Of a DNA stretch of 64,000 bases, positions 27,867-36,989 are shown in pieces. This DNA comes from Rhodomicrobium lacus (lineage in GTDB: Bacteria > Pseudomonadota > Alphaproteobacteria > Rhizobiales > Rhodomicrobiaceae): positions 558,001 to 622,000 of the forward strand of contig NZ_RZNF01000012.1 of assembly GCF_003992725.1 (NCBI RefSeq), written 5' to 3'. The notes under the pieces were generated by a model that saw only the letters and a list, made by a program, of their open reading frames with translations, made no database searches and had not been told where the DNA came from. The position numbers and the translations under genes were made by a program. The first letter of the stretch is position 1. Each line of letters begins with the position of its first letter.

Positions 27867-28489
27867 CAGAGGCGAAGAGACGCGATGAGCTTTCCGAAGC
27901 CCCTTCACACTGGCGACGCCAGCATACCGCATTCACGCGAGATGTGTTGACGCCGCCCGACGCGCCCGTCGTCGCACGCCGCCGGGCCCGGCTGATCCTG
28001 ACCCCGCTCGAAACGCGCCTTGCGATCCTCGAAGATGCGGCGGCGAAGCCGGAAGCGGTGCGCATCCGCTCGCTCCGCCGCCGCCTGACGGCACTCGACC
28101 GCGCACTCTCCGACCGCGAGGCGGAGGCCCTCGAACGGTTGTCTTCTTGTATTGCCGCTCTCTCCAATGCCGGAGCGATCAATTACCTCAGATCGGAGGT
28201 GCGCTCGCCGCCAGCGGGTGGCCGCGTGCGGTTCGGCGAGAAGCAGCGGCGCGAGATCGCGGGCGTGAGTTACGTGCTGAAAGGTCTGGGCGCGGAGGAT
28301 CGCGCGGCGGTGCTGCGGCTCGTCGCCCTTCTCGATCCAGGCCACAGCGGCATTTTCAACCCGGACGAGACCTTCGTGGCGGGCGTGCGGAAAGCGGCGG
28401 CGGAGGTCGTTCGTCTCTACGACGCCTTCGCGTCTGCGCCTCGAAAGCGGGGCGAAACGGTCGAATGCAAGGCTGCGCAGAAATCCTGA
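27863..28489 (+). CDS. Unknown protein coupled to the GcrA-like gene
   Basis: A 208-residue, basic, mainly helical protein. The start overlaps the stop of the GcrA-like gene (ATGA), so the two are translationally coupled. Features are an N-terminal RRQHTAFTRDVLTPPDAP, a heptad-like helical region (ETRLAILEDAAAKPEAVRIR ... ALDRALSDREAEALERL) and a C-terminal region (AGVSYVLKGLGAEDRAAVLR, LVALLDPG). No family is recognised. GcrA-like genes next to a helical partner occur in prophages, so a phage-derived regulatory pair is possible, but no phage structural genes are present. Confidence 0.7.
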   Translation: MTEAKRRDELSEAPSHWRRQHTAFTRDVLTPPDAPVVARRRARLILTPLETRLAILEDAAAKPEAVRIRSLRRRLTALDRALSDREAEALERLSSCIAALSNAGAINYLRSEVRSPPAGGRVRFGEKQRREIAGVSYVLKGLGAEDRAAVLRLVALLDPGHSGIFNPDETFVAGVRKAAAEVVRLYDAFASAPRKRGETVECKAAQKS

Positions 28490-28759
28490 GCCTGGCGCCG
28501 GACACCAAGGCATCGTCCTCGCGAGGCATTGGGAGCAAAGCCGAGGCCCCCATCGACGCGCATCGATGCCTTGCCGCTCTCCGCGCGGTTTCCGTTCCGT
28601 CCCCGCTCGCGCTTAGCGGAGGTCGCATCAGAACCCATTCCGATGCGCGGCAATTTCGACTCCGGGTACGGAACTCTTTGCGGGACCGCGTTTTGCCGTC
28701 CCGCCTGCGGCCGTGGCGCGAGCACTGTCTTCTTCCGGCCGTTCCGATGGAGGTTTTGC

Positions 28760-29221
28760 ATGACCGACTGGCCCGATGCCGTCCTGCGCCTCACCGCTGC
28801 CGCCGCAGTTGGCGCGGCCATCGGCCTCGATCGCGAAGCGCGCGGCAAGCCGACCGGCGTTCGCACGCTCGCTATCGTGGCGCTCGGCTCGGCGCTGGCA
28901 GTCCTTTTGAGCGAGCATCCGTCCGGCGTTCAGGCGGACGCATCGAGCCGGGTTATTCAGGGCGTGCTCACCGGCATCGGCTTTCTTGGCGCAGGCGTGA
29001 TCCTTCACCGCGACACTGGCGACAAGGTTCGGGGACTGACGACCGCCGCCGCCATCTGGTTCACGGCATGCATCGGGATGGCGTGCGGCCTCGGCGCATG
29101 GCCCATTGTCGTCACCGCCGCCGTGCTGGTCGCGTTGATCCTTGCGCTTGGCAAGCGCCTGGAACGCCTTTTCGTTCCGAAGGACACTAACGACACGGAA
29201 AACCCGCCCGGCAACGCCTGA
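28760..29221 (+). CDS. MgtC/SapB family membrane protein
   Basis: A 153-residue inner-membrane protein with four TM segments. The N-terminal AAVGAAIGLDREARGKPTGVRT and the later GIGFLGAGVILHRD are diagnostic of MgtC/SapB. Some members regulate F1Fo-ATPase or support growth at low Mg2+; the role of this short type without the C-terminal ACT-like domain is not established. The ATG follows GGAGG with six bases between. No Mg2+ leader or transporter gene is adjacent. Confidence 0.9.
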   Translation: MTDWPDAVLRLTAAAAVGAAIGLDREARGKPTGVRTLAIVALGSALAVLLSEHPSGVQADASSRVIQGVLTGIGFLGAGVILHRDTGDKVRGLTTAAAIWFTACIGMACGLGAWPIVVTAAVLVALILALGKRLERLFVPKDTNDTENPPGNA

Positions 29222-29283
29222 ACCTGATATTCTGTGGCCCAAGCCGTAAATCAGGCCCGACCGGTGTAACCGCGTCGGTCGCT

Positions 29284-29769
29284 CTAACGCGCCGCCCAGG
29301 GCATGACCGGCACCGTTGAAATCGAATTTTGCGGCGATCCGTCGATCAGCTTGTCGCTGATGGCCACATAAACAAGCGTGTTCCGCTTCTTGTCTACGGT
29401 CCGGTAGACGTGCGTCTTCTTGAAAAAGATGGAGGTGCGGTCCGAGTAGACCTCCTCGTTTTCGCCCAGCTTGCCGATATCGACCGTGATCGGGCCGATC
29501 TGACGGCACGCGATCGAGAAGCGGCTCGGATCTTCCGCAAGCCCGATCGTGCCGCCGAGGCCGCCTGTCTTCGCCTGCGCGATGTGGCAGGCCACGCCGG
29601 GCACTTTCGGGTCGTCGAACGCGCTCACGCACACCTTGTCGTTCTTGCCGATGAGGCGGAACGCCGTGCTGATACAGCCGATATCGTCCGCCTGGGCAAC
29701 GCCGCCGCCTAGCGTCGTCAGCGCCAACACCGCACAAAGCAGCAGCTTTCCGCCCGCATTCCGTTTCAT
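29284..29769 (-). CDS. creA: CreA family exported protein
   Basis: A 161-residue periplasmic protein with a signal peptide cleaved near AQA-DD (residue 27). The CreA family hallmarks follow: GCISTAFRLIGKNDKVCVSAFDDPKV, CHIAQAKTGG, SRFSIACRQIGPI and FFKKTHVYR. The function of CreA is unknown. GGGAG lies seven bases before the ATG at 29769; the frame extends upstream without support. It converges on the MgtC gene. Confidence 0.92.
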   Translation of the reverse strand: MKRNAGGKLLLCAVLALTTLGGGVAQADDIGCISTAFRLIGKNDKVCVSAFDDPKVPGVACHIAQAKTGGLGGTIGLAEDPSRFSIACRQIGPITVDIGKLGENEEVYSDRTSIFFKKTHVYRTVDKKRNTLVYVAISDKLIDGSPQNSISTVPVMPWAAR

Positions 29770-29978
29770 GCCAAATCTCCCACGCCCATGATCCTTGTCA
29801 TATCGTTTACCATCCGCGAAACGATAGGGGCAGCGAGCCGCGCGCGATATTGCGCGACACGATTGCAGAATCGCGCCGTCGATCAAGAAAGCGGCGCCAT
29901 GGTTTGTGTTTTCAGGCGTCGATCAGCTTCTTGCGTCAATCGGGTCCGCAGGCTGATCCAGGCGCGCCCTTTGAGCCG

Positions 29979-30488
29979 CTAAGCCGCGTGGCTCTTGAGG
30001 TCGGTTGACGCATGGACGAGTTTCGGCGCCGGCGAAGGCAGAGCGACAGGGCGCGCGGAATGTTGGGCGCGCTCGGCCAGCAGGCCGTCTTCCGCTTCCG
30101 GCTCCGCGCGCTTCGTGAGGTGATCCGTGCGGCTGATGAAATAGACCCCGGCAATCACGAGTGCGATGCCGAGCGCCTGCACGGCGTCAACCGACTCGCG
30201 CAAGAAGATCGCCGACAGGACCGCCACGAAAACGTAGCTCAGCGCAGTGACCGGCTGGGCGTAGCTCAGATCCGCGTTGGCGAGCACCACCATCCAGTTG
30301 AAGAATTGCAGGGTCATGATCGTAACCACGACCAGGAACAGAGGTTCTCTGAAGATCGCGAAGAACGAGGCGTCATCCGGCAAATCCAGCACCGCCGTCT
30401 TCCAGAAAATCTGGATGGAGGAATCCACCACGATCGCCAGGACGAGGCCGAATGCTACCTTTAGAGGCAATTTGCGCGGAATAATCAT
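29979..30488 (-). CDS. DMT-superfamily small membrane protein (EamA-like half)
   Basis: A 169-residue protein with four TM segments (AFGLVLAIVVDSSIQIFWK, LFLVVVTIMTLQFFNWMVVL, QPVTALSYVFVAVLSAIFL, ALGIALVIAGVYFIS) and a hydrophilic tail of about 40 residues. Size and the conserved ADLSYAQPVTALSY and IFLRESV segments fit a single EamA repeat such as ArnE-like or EmrE-like transporters, which work as dimers. Substrate unknown. It stands alone. Confidence 0.8.
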   Translation of the reverse strand: MIIPRKLPLKVAFGLVLAIVVDSSIQIFWKTAVLDLPDDASFFAIFREPLFLVVVTIMTLQFFNWMVVLANADLSYAQPVTALSYVFVAVLSAIFLRESVDAVQALGIALVIAGVYFISRTDHLTKRAEPEAEDGLLAERAQHSARPVALPSPAPKLVHASTDLKSHAA

Positions 30489-30622
30489 CCGGCATACATA
30501 GCCCGGAGCGGATGACGCCTCAACGGGTTACGGGCATTTCCTGCGCAACCTGCGATCATTCGGCCACAGGTTGTGCGTGAGGCGCACGCCGCCCGCCGGA
30601 CAGCTGCGGCGCGCCCTGCCTG

Positions 30623-31237
30623 CTAACTGTGCTTGTACTTCACCGAGCAGCCATAGGGCCGCGTTACGGGCGTCGCCACCGGCTTGCCCGCCGCGAGGTC
30701 GTCGAGCGCGGCGCGCACGTAATTTCTCGCCGCCTTGACGTCGGACGGGATGACGGTCGGCTTGTCGTCGATGCCGCCCATGTAGACGAGCGTACCGTCG
30801 CCGTTCACGATGAACATGTGCGGCGTGGTGCGTGCGTCGTAAAGGCGGCCGACCTTGCCTTCCGCATCGAGAAGCACGGCGGCGGGTGCGGCTCCGCGCG
30901 TTTCGCTGAGCTTGTCGGCTTCCGCGCCTGAAACGGCGCCCTGCTCGCCCGGCGCGGACGAGATGACCGACAGCCAGACGATGCCCTTTGCGGCCGCGTC
31001 TTTCTGAAGGGACTGAATGTTGTTCGTCGAATAGTGCTTCTGCACGTAGGGACAGCCGTCGTTCGTCCATTCGAGCACAACGGTCTTGCCGCGATAATCG
31101 GAGAGTTTCACCGTCCTGCCTTTGGAGTCGGTGGCCGAGAAATCCGGCGCGGGCTTGCCCACCTCGGGCGCGGCGGAAGCTGCCGCCGTCATTGCGACGC
31201 TTGCCAGGAGAACGGCCAGCGGTTTCAGGAAAGACAT
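30623..31237 (-). CDS. Exported redoxin (AhpC/TSA-like thioredoxin-fold)
   Basis: A 204-residue protein with a signal peptide (PLAVLLASVAMTAAASA) and a peroxiredoxin-like domain: VGKPAPDFSATDSKGRTVKL, then LEWTNDGCPYVQKHY with a single active-site Cys instead of CxxC, then TPHMFIV. A second Cys lies in the C-terminal YGCSVKY and could be the resolving partner. This is the usual pattern of this exported redoxin family. Its start is only two bases from the stop of the DsbD/ScsB gene, so both form an operon in which the reductase probably recharges it. GGGAG lies eight bases upstream of the ATG. Confidence 0.88.
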   Translation of the reverse strand: MSFLKPLAVLLASVAMTAAASAAPEVGKPAPDFSATDSKGRTVKLSDYRGKTVVLEWTNDGCPYVQKHYSTNNIQSLQKDAAAKGIVWLSVISSAPGEQGAVSGAEADKLSETRGAAPAAVLLDAEGKVGRLYDARTTPHMFIVNGDGTLVYMGGIDDKPTVIPSDVKAARNYVRAALDDLAAGKPVATPVTRPYGCSVKYKHS

Positions 31238-31239
31238 CG

Positions 31240-33459
31240 TCAGGCTCCCTTGTTTGAGGATGGACCGGCGACTTTCGCCTTCGTTTTCGTTTCGTCGAGG
31301 ACAAGCCCGACCGTCAGAAGCTGAGGCAGCACGCGCGGTTCCGCCCCGCCTCCGGGATAGAACAGGTAAAGGGGCACGCCCGCGCGGCCGAACTTGTGCA
31401 ACAGGTCTGTGATCTCGTGGTTCCGGCTCGTCCAGTCGCCGACGAGGTAGGTGATGCCGCGCTTCGCGAAGGCGTCGGCTACGGCCTCGGACTTCAGCGC
31501 CACGCGCTCGTTCACCTTGCAGGTTATGCACCATGCGGCGGTCAGGTTCACGAACACGGGTTTGCCCTCGGCGATGAGGCCGTCGAGGCGTGCCTTGGTG
31601 AATGTCTCGCCGGACAGCGCGGCCTTCTCCGCGCTCGCCGCCATGTTGACGCTGCCTGCCGTCTCCGCGAGCGACAGAGACAGAGCGAAAGCCGCGACGC
31701 CGAGCACGGGCGCGACGAGCTTTGCCCGCAGCGGCGCATAGGCCGTCTTGCCCGCCAGCCACGCCGCGAAGCCCACACCGACGAAGGCGAGCGCCGCCGC
31801 CATCACGCCGTCGCTGCCCGTCTGGATCGACAGCACCCACACGAGCCAGGCGGCGGTAGCGTAGAGCGGGAAGGCGAGCACCTGTTTCAGCGTCTCCATC
31901 CATGCGCCGGGCTTCGGCAGGATATGCTGCAAGCCGGGGCTGAGGCTCAGGAGCACGACGGGCGCCGCGAACCCGATGCCGAGACCCAGCATGACGGCGG
32001 CGAGTACCGCCACGGGTTGCGTCAGCGCATAGCCGATGGCCGCGCCCATGAACGGCGCGGTACAGGGCGTCGCCGCCACGGCGGCGAGCACGCCCGTGAA
32101 GAAGTAGCCCGCATTGCCGGGCTTTCGCGCGAGGCTGTCGCCAGCGCTCATCAAACCGCCGCCGAAAGACACGACGCCGGAAAGGCTGAGCCCCATCACG
32201 AAGAACAGGATCGCGAGCGCCAGCACGAAGGCAGGGGACTGGAACTGGAAGCCCCAGCCGAAGGCGGCGCTTCCTTCGCGCAGCACTGCGAGGAGCGCGG
32301 CAAGCGCCGCGAAACACACGAGCACGCCGCCGAGATAGGCGAAGCCCTGCTGCCAGTGCCCGCCTTCCGCCTTCTTGGCGAAGCCGAGCGCCTTGATCGC
32401 GAGCACGGGAAACACGCACGGCATGAGGTTCAGGATCGCGCCGCCGAGGAACGCGAACAGGATGGCGAGCGCGACGCTCGACACTGCGCCTTCGTCCGCA
32501 GCGGGGCGGTCGCCGACAACCGCCTCACCGGCGGATGGTGCGGCACGCTCGGCGATGCCGCCGTCGCCAGACCCGCCGCCCTCGGCGAGCTTCGCGGGCG
32601 CGCCGAGCGCCGCACCGTCCGGCCCGCGCGCTGCGGATATCACATAGCCCTTGCGCTCGCCGCCCTTCGTGAGGGCCAGCACACCTTCCAGCTTGTCGGG
32701 CGTCTCTTTCGTCTCGCCCTGCTTCAGGTCGAGCGTGAGCTTGCCGCCGTCGAGCGCCATTTTTTGAGGGGCCGAGTTGGAAACCGCGCCCCACCCGAGC
32801 GGGAAGAAGCGTGCATCCGTCGTGCCGTTGAGGAGTGAAGCGTCCGCGCTGACGGTCAGCCGAAGCTCTTCTTTGGCAGCGTTCACCGAATAGGACGCCG
32901 AACCCGGAAGCGGCACCGGCACCGTCGCGCGGGCCTTCGCGATGGCCGCCGCGTGTTCCGACGGCGCGGCAGCACCCGCCGCAGCCACGGGAAGCGTCAA
33001 TCGGACTTCGCTCTCTTCCGGGACGCAAATGTCCTTGCAGACGAGATAATTGACCTTCGCCCCGAGCGTCACGTTGTCGCCGGCGGCATCCTTCGGCACG
33101 ACGATGTCGGTGAGAAGCAGAAGGTCTCCGCTGTAGCCATAGTCGACGAGCGGCGTAATCGGGATGACATCGGGCAGCGGCCACTGAATCGGACCGGCTT
33201 CGAAGCCCTGCGGCAAAGTCCAGGCGATGGACGTCGGCTCGCCGGAATCGCCCGGATTGATCCAGTAGGTGTGCCATTCGGGCTCGATCCGCTCGCGCAC
33301 GGCGACGGTGACCGTCTGGCCGGGGACGACGGCGGTCTGCTCCGACAGAAGATCGAGCTCGACATGCTTCCTGGGCGCGGCTTCCACGGCCGTGAGCCCA
33401 GCAAGAACGAGGCAGGCCATGAGAAGGCCCGGCACGGATTTCGATTTCCAGCGTATCAT
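31240..33459 (-). CDS. Protein-disulfide reductase, DsbD/ScsB type
   Basis: A 739-residue inner-membrane electron carrier that passes reducing power from cytoplasmic thioredoxin to periplasmic partners. It has a signal peptide, a large N-terminal DsbD-like domain with the Cys pair in YLVCKDICVPEES, a central domain with about eight TM segments and Cys in MPCVFPVL and TPCTAPFMG, and a C-terminal thioredoxin domain with AAWCITCKVNE (CxxC). All six redox Cys are present. I use the ATG at 33459; GTG at 33465 is in frame just upstream, and no strong ribosome-binding site is visible. The large N-terminal part favours the ScsB subgroup. Confidence 0.92.
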   Translation of the reverse strand: MIRWKSKSVPGLLMACLVLAGLTAVEAAPRKHVELDLLSEQTAVVPGQTVTVAVRERIEPEWHTYWINPGDSGEPTSIAWTLPQGFEAGPIQWPLPDVIPITPLVDYGYSGDLLLLTDIVVPKDAAGDNVTLGAKVNYLVCKDICVPEESEVRLTLPVAAAGAAAPSEHAAAIAKARATVPVPLPGSASYSVNAAKEELRLTVSADASLLNGTTDARFFPLGWGAVSNSAPQKMALDGGKLTLDLKQGETKETPDKLEGVLALTKGGERKGYVISAARGPDGAALGAPAKLAEGGGSGDGGIAERAAPSAGEAVVGDRPAADEGAVSSVALAILFAFLGGAILNLMPCVFPVLAIKALGFAKKAEGGHWQQGFAYLGGVLVCFAALAALLAVLREGSAAFGWGFQFQSPAFVLALAILFFVMGLSLSGVVSFGGGLMSAGDSLARKPGNAGYFFTGVLAAVAATPCTAPFMGAAIGYALTQPVAVLAAVMLGLGIGFAAPVVLLSLSPGLQHILPKPGAWMETLKQVLAFPLYATAAWLVWVLSIQTGSDGVMAAALAFVGVGFAAWLAGKTAYAPLRAKLVAPVLGVAAFALSLSLAETAGSVNMAASAEKAALSGETFTKARLDGLIAEGKPVFVNLTAAWCITCKVNERVALKSEAVADAFAKRGITYLVGDWTSRNHEITDLLHKFGRAGVPLYLFYPGGGAEPRVLPQLLTVGLVLDETKTKAKVAGPSSNKGA

Positions 33460-33818
33460 TCGCACCCGCTTGCGGTTGAGGCTCGCGGCAAGGCCACGGC
33501 GCCCAACCGGTCAGATAGTCTTCCATAACACGCAAGATCAAGGGGGGCGACGTTGCGAGGCATGGCCGGGGCTCAGGAAGGGCGCGCTCGCGCTTTTCCG
33601 AGGCAGGCGGACGCCGCCTGCGGCTTCCTGCCGGAAACCCCGGAAAGCGCCTCAAATTCGCCCCAAAAAACCCGAAACCGTCTCTTGCTTAGGCGGGGTA
33701 AAAATATTTGTATCCGGTCTTGAACGGACACCTTGTCGTGGCGCCGTCCGGTCGCATTTTGACCTGATCGGGGCGACCTTTCGCGCTGCACGGCAGATTA
33801 CTTTCGGGAGTTGGGGGA
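33460..33818. other. Divergent promoter region dsbD-like / opgG
   Basis: About 355 bases between divergent genes. An AT-rich stretch near 33660-33715 is the likely promoter region of the glucan operon. No operator, RNA or extra gene was recognised. Confidence 0.5.
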
Positions 33819-35360
33819 ATGGACCGTCGCACGTGGCTCAAGCTTGCCGCATCCACAGCCGCCGCGGCTGCGTTCCCGCTGCCGTCGTTCGCGCAGATCA
33901 ACCTGTCGCCCGACAGCCCTGATTCCTATCCATTCTCGGAAGAGCTGCTCGATGCCTTCGCGCGCCGCCGCGCCGACGAGCCGTTCAAAGCCCCGGACAA
34001 GAAGGTCGACGAAGCGCTCGCGAACCTGACCTGGGAGCAATACAATCGCGCAATTGTCTACAAGGACGATCAGGCGCTCTGGCGGAACGATAACGCGCCT
34101 TTCCGTCTCGAACCTTACCACACAGCGGGCGCGATCTTTGCTTTCCCGGTCGAGCTGTTTCAGGTGGAGGCCGGGCGCGCGACGAAGATTCCGTATGCCG
34201 CCGACGCTTTCGAGTTCAACCCGCCCGCGAAGGCTCCGGCTACACCGGCACAGTCCGATTTCGCCGGGTTCCATGCGCAGGCGCAGATCGACCGTCTCGG
34301 CGTTTTCCGCGACTTCCTGAGATTTCTCGGCGCGACGAACTTCCGCGCCATCGCGAGCGGTCAGGTCTTCGGCGTTTCGGCGCGCGCGCTGGCGATCAAC
34401 ACAGGACAGACGGGCGGCGAAGACTTCCCGCTGTTCCGCTCGTTCTGGATCGAGCGGCCGCGCCCGGTCGATCAGTCGCTCGTGGTGCATGGGCTTTTCG
34501 ACAGCGTGAGCGCGGTCGGTCGCTACAAGTTCACCGTGACGCCCGGCTTCGATACGATCATCGACACGGAGGCAACGATCTACCCGCGCCGCCGCATCGC
34601 CTATGCGGGCATCGCTCCCATTGCCAGCCGCTTCTTCTTCGGCCCGTCCGCCGCGCCGAAGCGGCGCGACTTCCGCCCGCGCGTGCACGATTCCGAGGCG
34701 CTGGCGATCCTCAACGGCCAGGGCGAGCAGATCTGGCGTCCGCTTCTCAATCCCGAGCGGCTGCAATTTTCCGTGTTCGTCGACAAGGCGCCGAAAGGCT
34801 TCGGCCTCATCCAGAAGGAGCGCTCGTTCGCTGCCTATCAGGACACCGACGCGCAGTTCGAGAAGCGCCCTTCGCTCTGGATCGAGCCGGTGGGTGACTG
34901 GGGCGAGGGCTCCATCGATCTGATCGAACTGCCCGCGCCGGAAGAAATCAACGAAAACATCGTCTGTTTCTGGCGGCCGAAGGACGGGCTTGGGCCCGGC
35001 ATTGGCCATCGCTACCGCTACCGGATGCACTGGTGCTGGACGCCGCCCATCGAGAACCGGCGCGCAAGCGTCGCGCAGACGCGCATCGGCGAAACCAAGT
35101 CGGGCGACATCGCTTTCATCGTCGACTTCGCGAACACCGAGCGCTGCGAAGGCTGCAATCCGTCGGCACTCGCAGCGCAGGTCACGGCCTCGGCTGGCGA
35201 GGTGCGCAATGTACGCGTCGTTGCGGGGCCGGAAGCGGGGCAGCAGCGGCTGCGCTTCGAATACGCGACATCGGGCAGCGACCCGGCGGATCTGCGCGCG
35301 CAACTGTCGGTCGATGGCAAGGCCGTCTCGGAAACCTGGATATTCCGGTGGGCGCGCTGA
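33819..35360 (+). CDS. Periplasmic glucan biosynthesis protein OpgG/OpgD (copy 1)
   Basis: A 513-residue member of the MdoG/OpgG family, needed to build or release osmoregulated periplasmic glucans. The N-terminus MDRRTWLKLAASTAAAAAF fits a twin-arginine (Tat) signal, as in OpgD, with cleavage near SFAQ. Family blocks include NRAIVYKDDQALW, RVHDSEALAILNGQGEQIWR and the C-terminal VSETWIFRWAR. Length is normal. The ATG follows GTTGGGGGA. A second homologue follows 61 bases downstream, then the glucosyltransferase, so this is a three-gene operon. Confidence 0.92.
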   Translation: MDRRTWLKLAASTAAAAAFPLPSFAQINLSPDSPDSYPFSEELLDAFARRRADEPFKAPDKKVDEALANLTWEQYNRAIVYKDDQALWRNDNAPFRLEPYHTAGAIFAFPVELFQVEAGRATKIPYAADAFEFNPPAKAPATPAQSDFAGFHAQAQIDRLGVFRDFLRFLGATNFRAIASGQVFGVSARALAINTGQTGGEDFPLFRSFWIERPRPVDQSLVVHGLFDSVSAVGRYKFTVTPGFDTIIDTEATIYPRRRIAYAGIAPIASRFFFGPSAAPKRRDFRPRVHDSEALAILNGQGEQIWRPLLNPERLQFSVFVDKAPKGFGLIQKERSFAAYQDTDAQFEKRPSLWIEPVGDWGEGSIDLIELPAPEEINENIVCFWRPKDGLGPGIGHRYRYRMHWCWTPPIENRRASVAQTRIGETKSGDIAFIVDFANTERCEGCNPSALAAQVTASAGEVRNVRVVAGPEAGQQRLRFEYATSGSDPADLRAQLSVDGKAVSETWIFRWAR

Positions 35361-35421
35361 CGCGCTCTCTCCGACCTCCTCGGATTTTTTGATGACTCCG
35401 GCGTTTGGAGGGCAATGCACC

Positions 35422-36981
35422 ATGGACAGGCGGGATGTCCTGAAGCTTGGCGCCGGCTTTGCGGCCGCGCTTTATTTTGCGCGGCATGCGGATGTCATCG
35501 GGGAGGCGCGCGCCGAAGGCAGCGAGCCGTTTTCCTTCGAGACGCTTGTCGAGCGAGCGCGCCAGCTTTCGCTGTCTCCCTATGCGCCGCCCGCGGACAC
35601 CATCCCGGAAAGCTATAAGGATCTGAATTACGACCAGTATCGCGACATCCGGTTCAAGCGCGAGGATGCGCTCTGGGCCAATGACAATCTCGGTTTCACG
35701 GCGGAGTTTTTCAGCGCGGGCTATCTGTACACGACGCCGGTGCAGATTTTCACCGTGGCGGATGGCCGAGCGACCGAACTGAAGTATCGCGCCGACCTTT
35801 TTTCCTACGGGCAGAATGTGACGCCGCCGCCCGAGGGCACCGCGCCCGGCTTCTCGGGTTTCCGCATCCATACGCCAATCGACAAGGCGAACCAGATGGA
35901 CGAGTTCGCCGTCTTTCAGGGCGCGAGCTATTTCCGCGCGAAGGCAACCGGACAGGGCTACGGGCTTTCGGCGCGAGGGCTCGCGATCGACACGGCGCAG
36001 CCGCCGCATGACGAGTTTCCGGTTTTCCGCGCTTTCTGGATTGCAAGACCCGATGCTGGCGCATCCTTGGTCACGGTTTTTGCGCTGCTTGACAGTATAA
36101 GCGTGTCGGGAGCTTACAAGTTCGTCATCTCGGTTCGCGCTAACACGGTCATGGATGTGGATTGCACGCTCTTTCCGCGCAGGACCATGGCCTATGCCGG
36201 GATCGCGCCGCTGACGAGCATGTTCTATTTCGCTCCCAGCTCTTCCTATCGCGCCGACGAGGTTCGCAACCGCGTCCACGATTCGGACGGCCTCGCGATC
36301 TGGAACGGCAAGGGCGAGCATATCTGGCGGCCGCTCATCAATCCGCCGCGTGTTCAGTTTTCCGTGTTCGTCGACAACGCGGTGCGTGGCTTCGGCCTCA
36401 TACAGCGCGAACGGCGAGGCGACCGCTACGAAGATTTCGAGGCGCATTACGAGCAGCGCCCGAGCCTCTGGGTCGAGCCGCGCGAAAGCTTCGGCCTTGG
36501 CTCGGTCGATCTGGTAGAACTGCCGACCACAACCGAGTATTTCGACAACATCGTGGCTTACTGGCACCCGAAAGAGCCGCTGGCGGCGGGCGCAAGCTAC
36601 ACCTACAAGTATCGTCTGACATGGTGCGACGCTCCGCCGCTACGCATCAATTACGCCACCGTGGCACAGACGCTCGTGGGCGCATCGTTGCAGAATGCTG
36701 GCCGGCGGCTGTTCAACATTGACTTTGCCGGAACCGAAGAGTTCAACCTGTGCGATGATTCCGTCGAATTTTGCGGCGATAAGGGCCGCATCATGGAACT
36801 AACCGCGAGTGCAGGAACTATCGTGAACGCTACCATCCGGCGAAACCGGGTTTCCGGGGGCCATCGTGTCGCTTTCGAATATGAGCCGGCAGCGGGTTCG
36901 ATCGAAGCGGATTTGCGATGCGCGCTGCTTTCGGATGGTAAACCGATTTCCGAAGTCTGGATCTACCGGTGGACGGCCTGA
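35422..36981 (+). CDS. Periplasmic glucan biosynthesis protein OpgG/OpgD (copy 2)
   Basis: A 519-residue paralogue of the preceding protein. It also starts with a Tat-like signal (MDRRDVLKLGAGFAAALYF) and carries the same blocks: YRDIRFKREDALWANDN, RVHDSDGLAIWNGKGEHIWR and VSEVWIYRW-like end (here ISEVWIYRW). The two copies are clearly homologous over the full length but diverged, so they may act at different steps or as hetero-oligomers. GGAGGG lies nine bases before the ATG. The opgH gene begins nine bases after its stop. Confidence 0.92.
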   Translation: MDRRDVLKLGAGFAAALYFARHADVIGEARAEGSEPFSFETLVERARQLSLSPYAPPADTIPESYKDLNYDQYRDIRFKREDALWANDNLGFTAEFFSAGYLYTTPVQIFTVADGRATELKYRADLFSYGQNVTPPPEGTAPGFSGFRIHTPIDKANQMDEFAVFQGASYFRAKATGQGYGLSARGLAIDTAQPPHDEFPVFRAFWIARPDAGASLVTVFALLDSISVSGAYKFVISVRANTVMDVDCTLFPRRTMAYAGIAPLTSMFYFAPSSSYRADEVRNRVHDSDGLAIWNGKGEHIWRPLINPPRVQFSVFVDNAVRGFGLIQRERRGDRYEDFEAHYEQRPSLWVEPRESFGLGSVDLVELPTTTEYFDNIVAYWHPKEPLAAGASYTYKYRLTWCDAPPLRINYATVAQTLVGASLQNAGRRLFNIDFAGTEEFNLCDDSVEFCGDKGRIMELTASAGTIVNATIRRNRVSGGHRVAFEYEPAAGSIEADLRCALLSDGKPISEVWIYRWTA

Positions 36982-36989
36982 GGTCAAGC

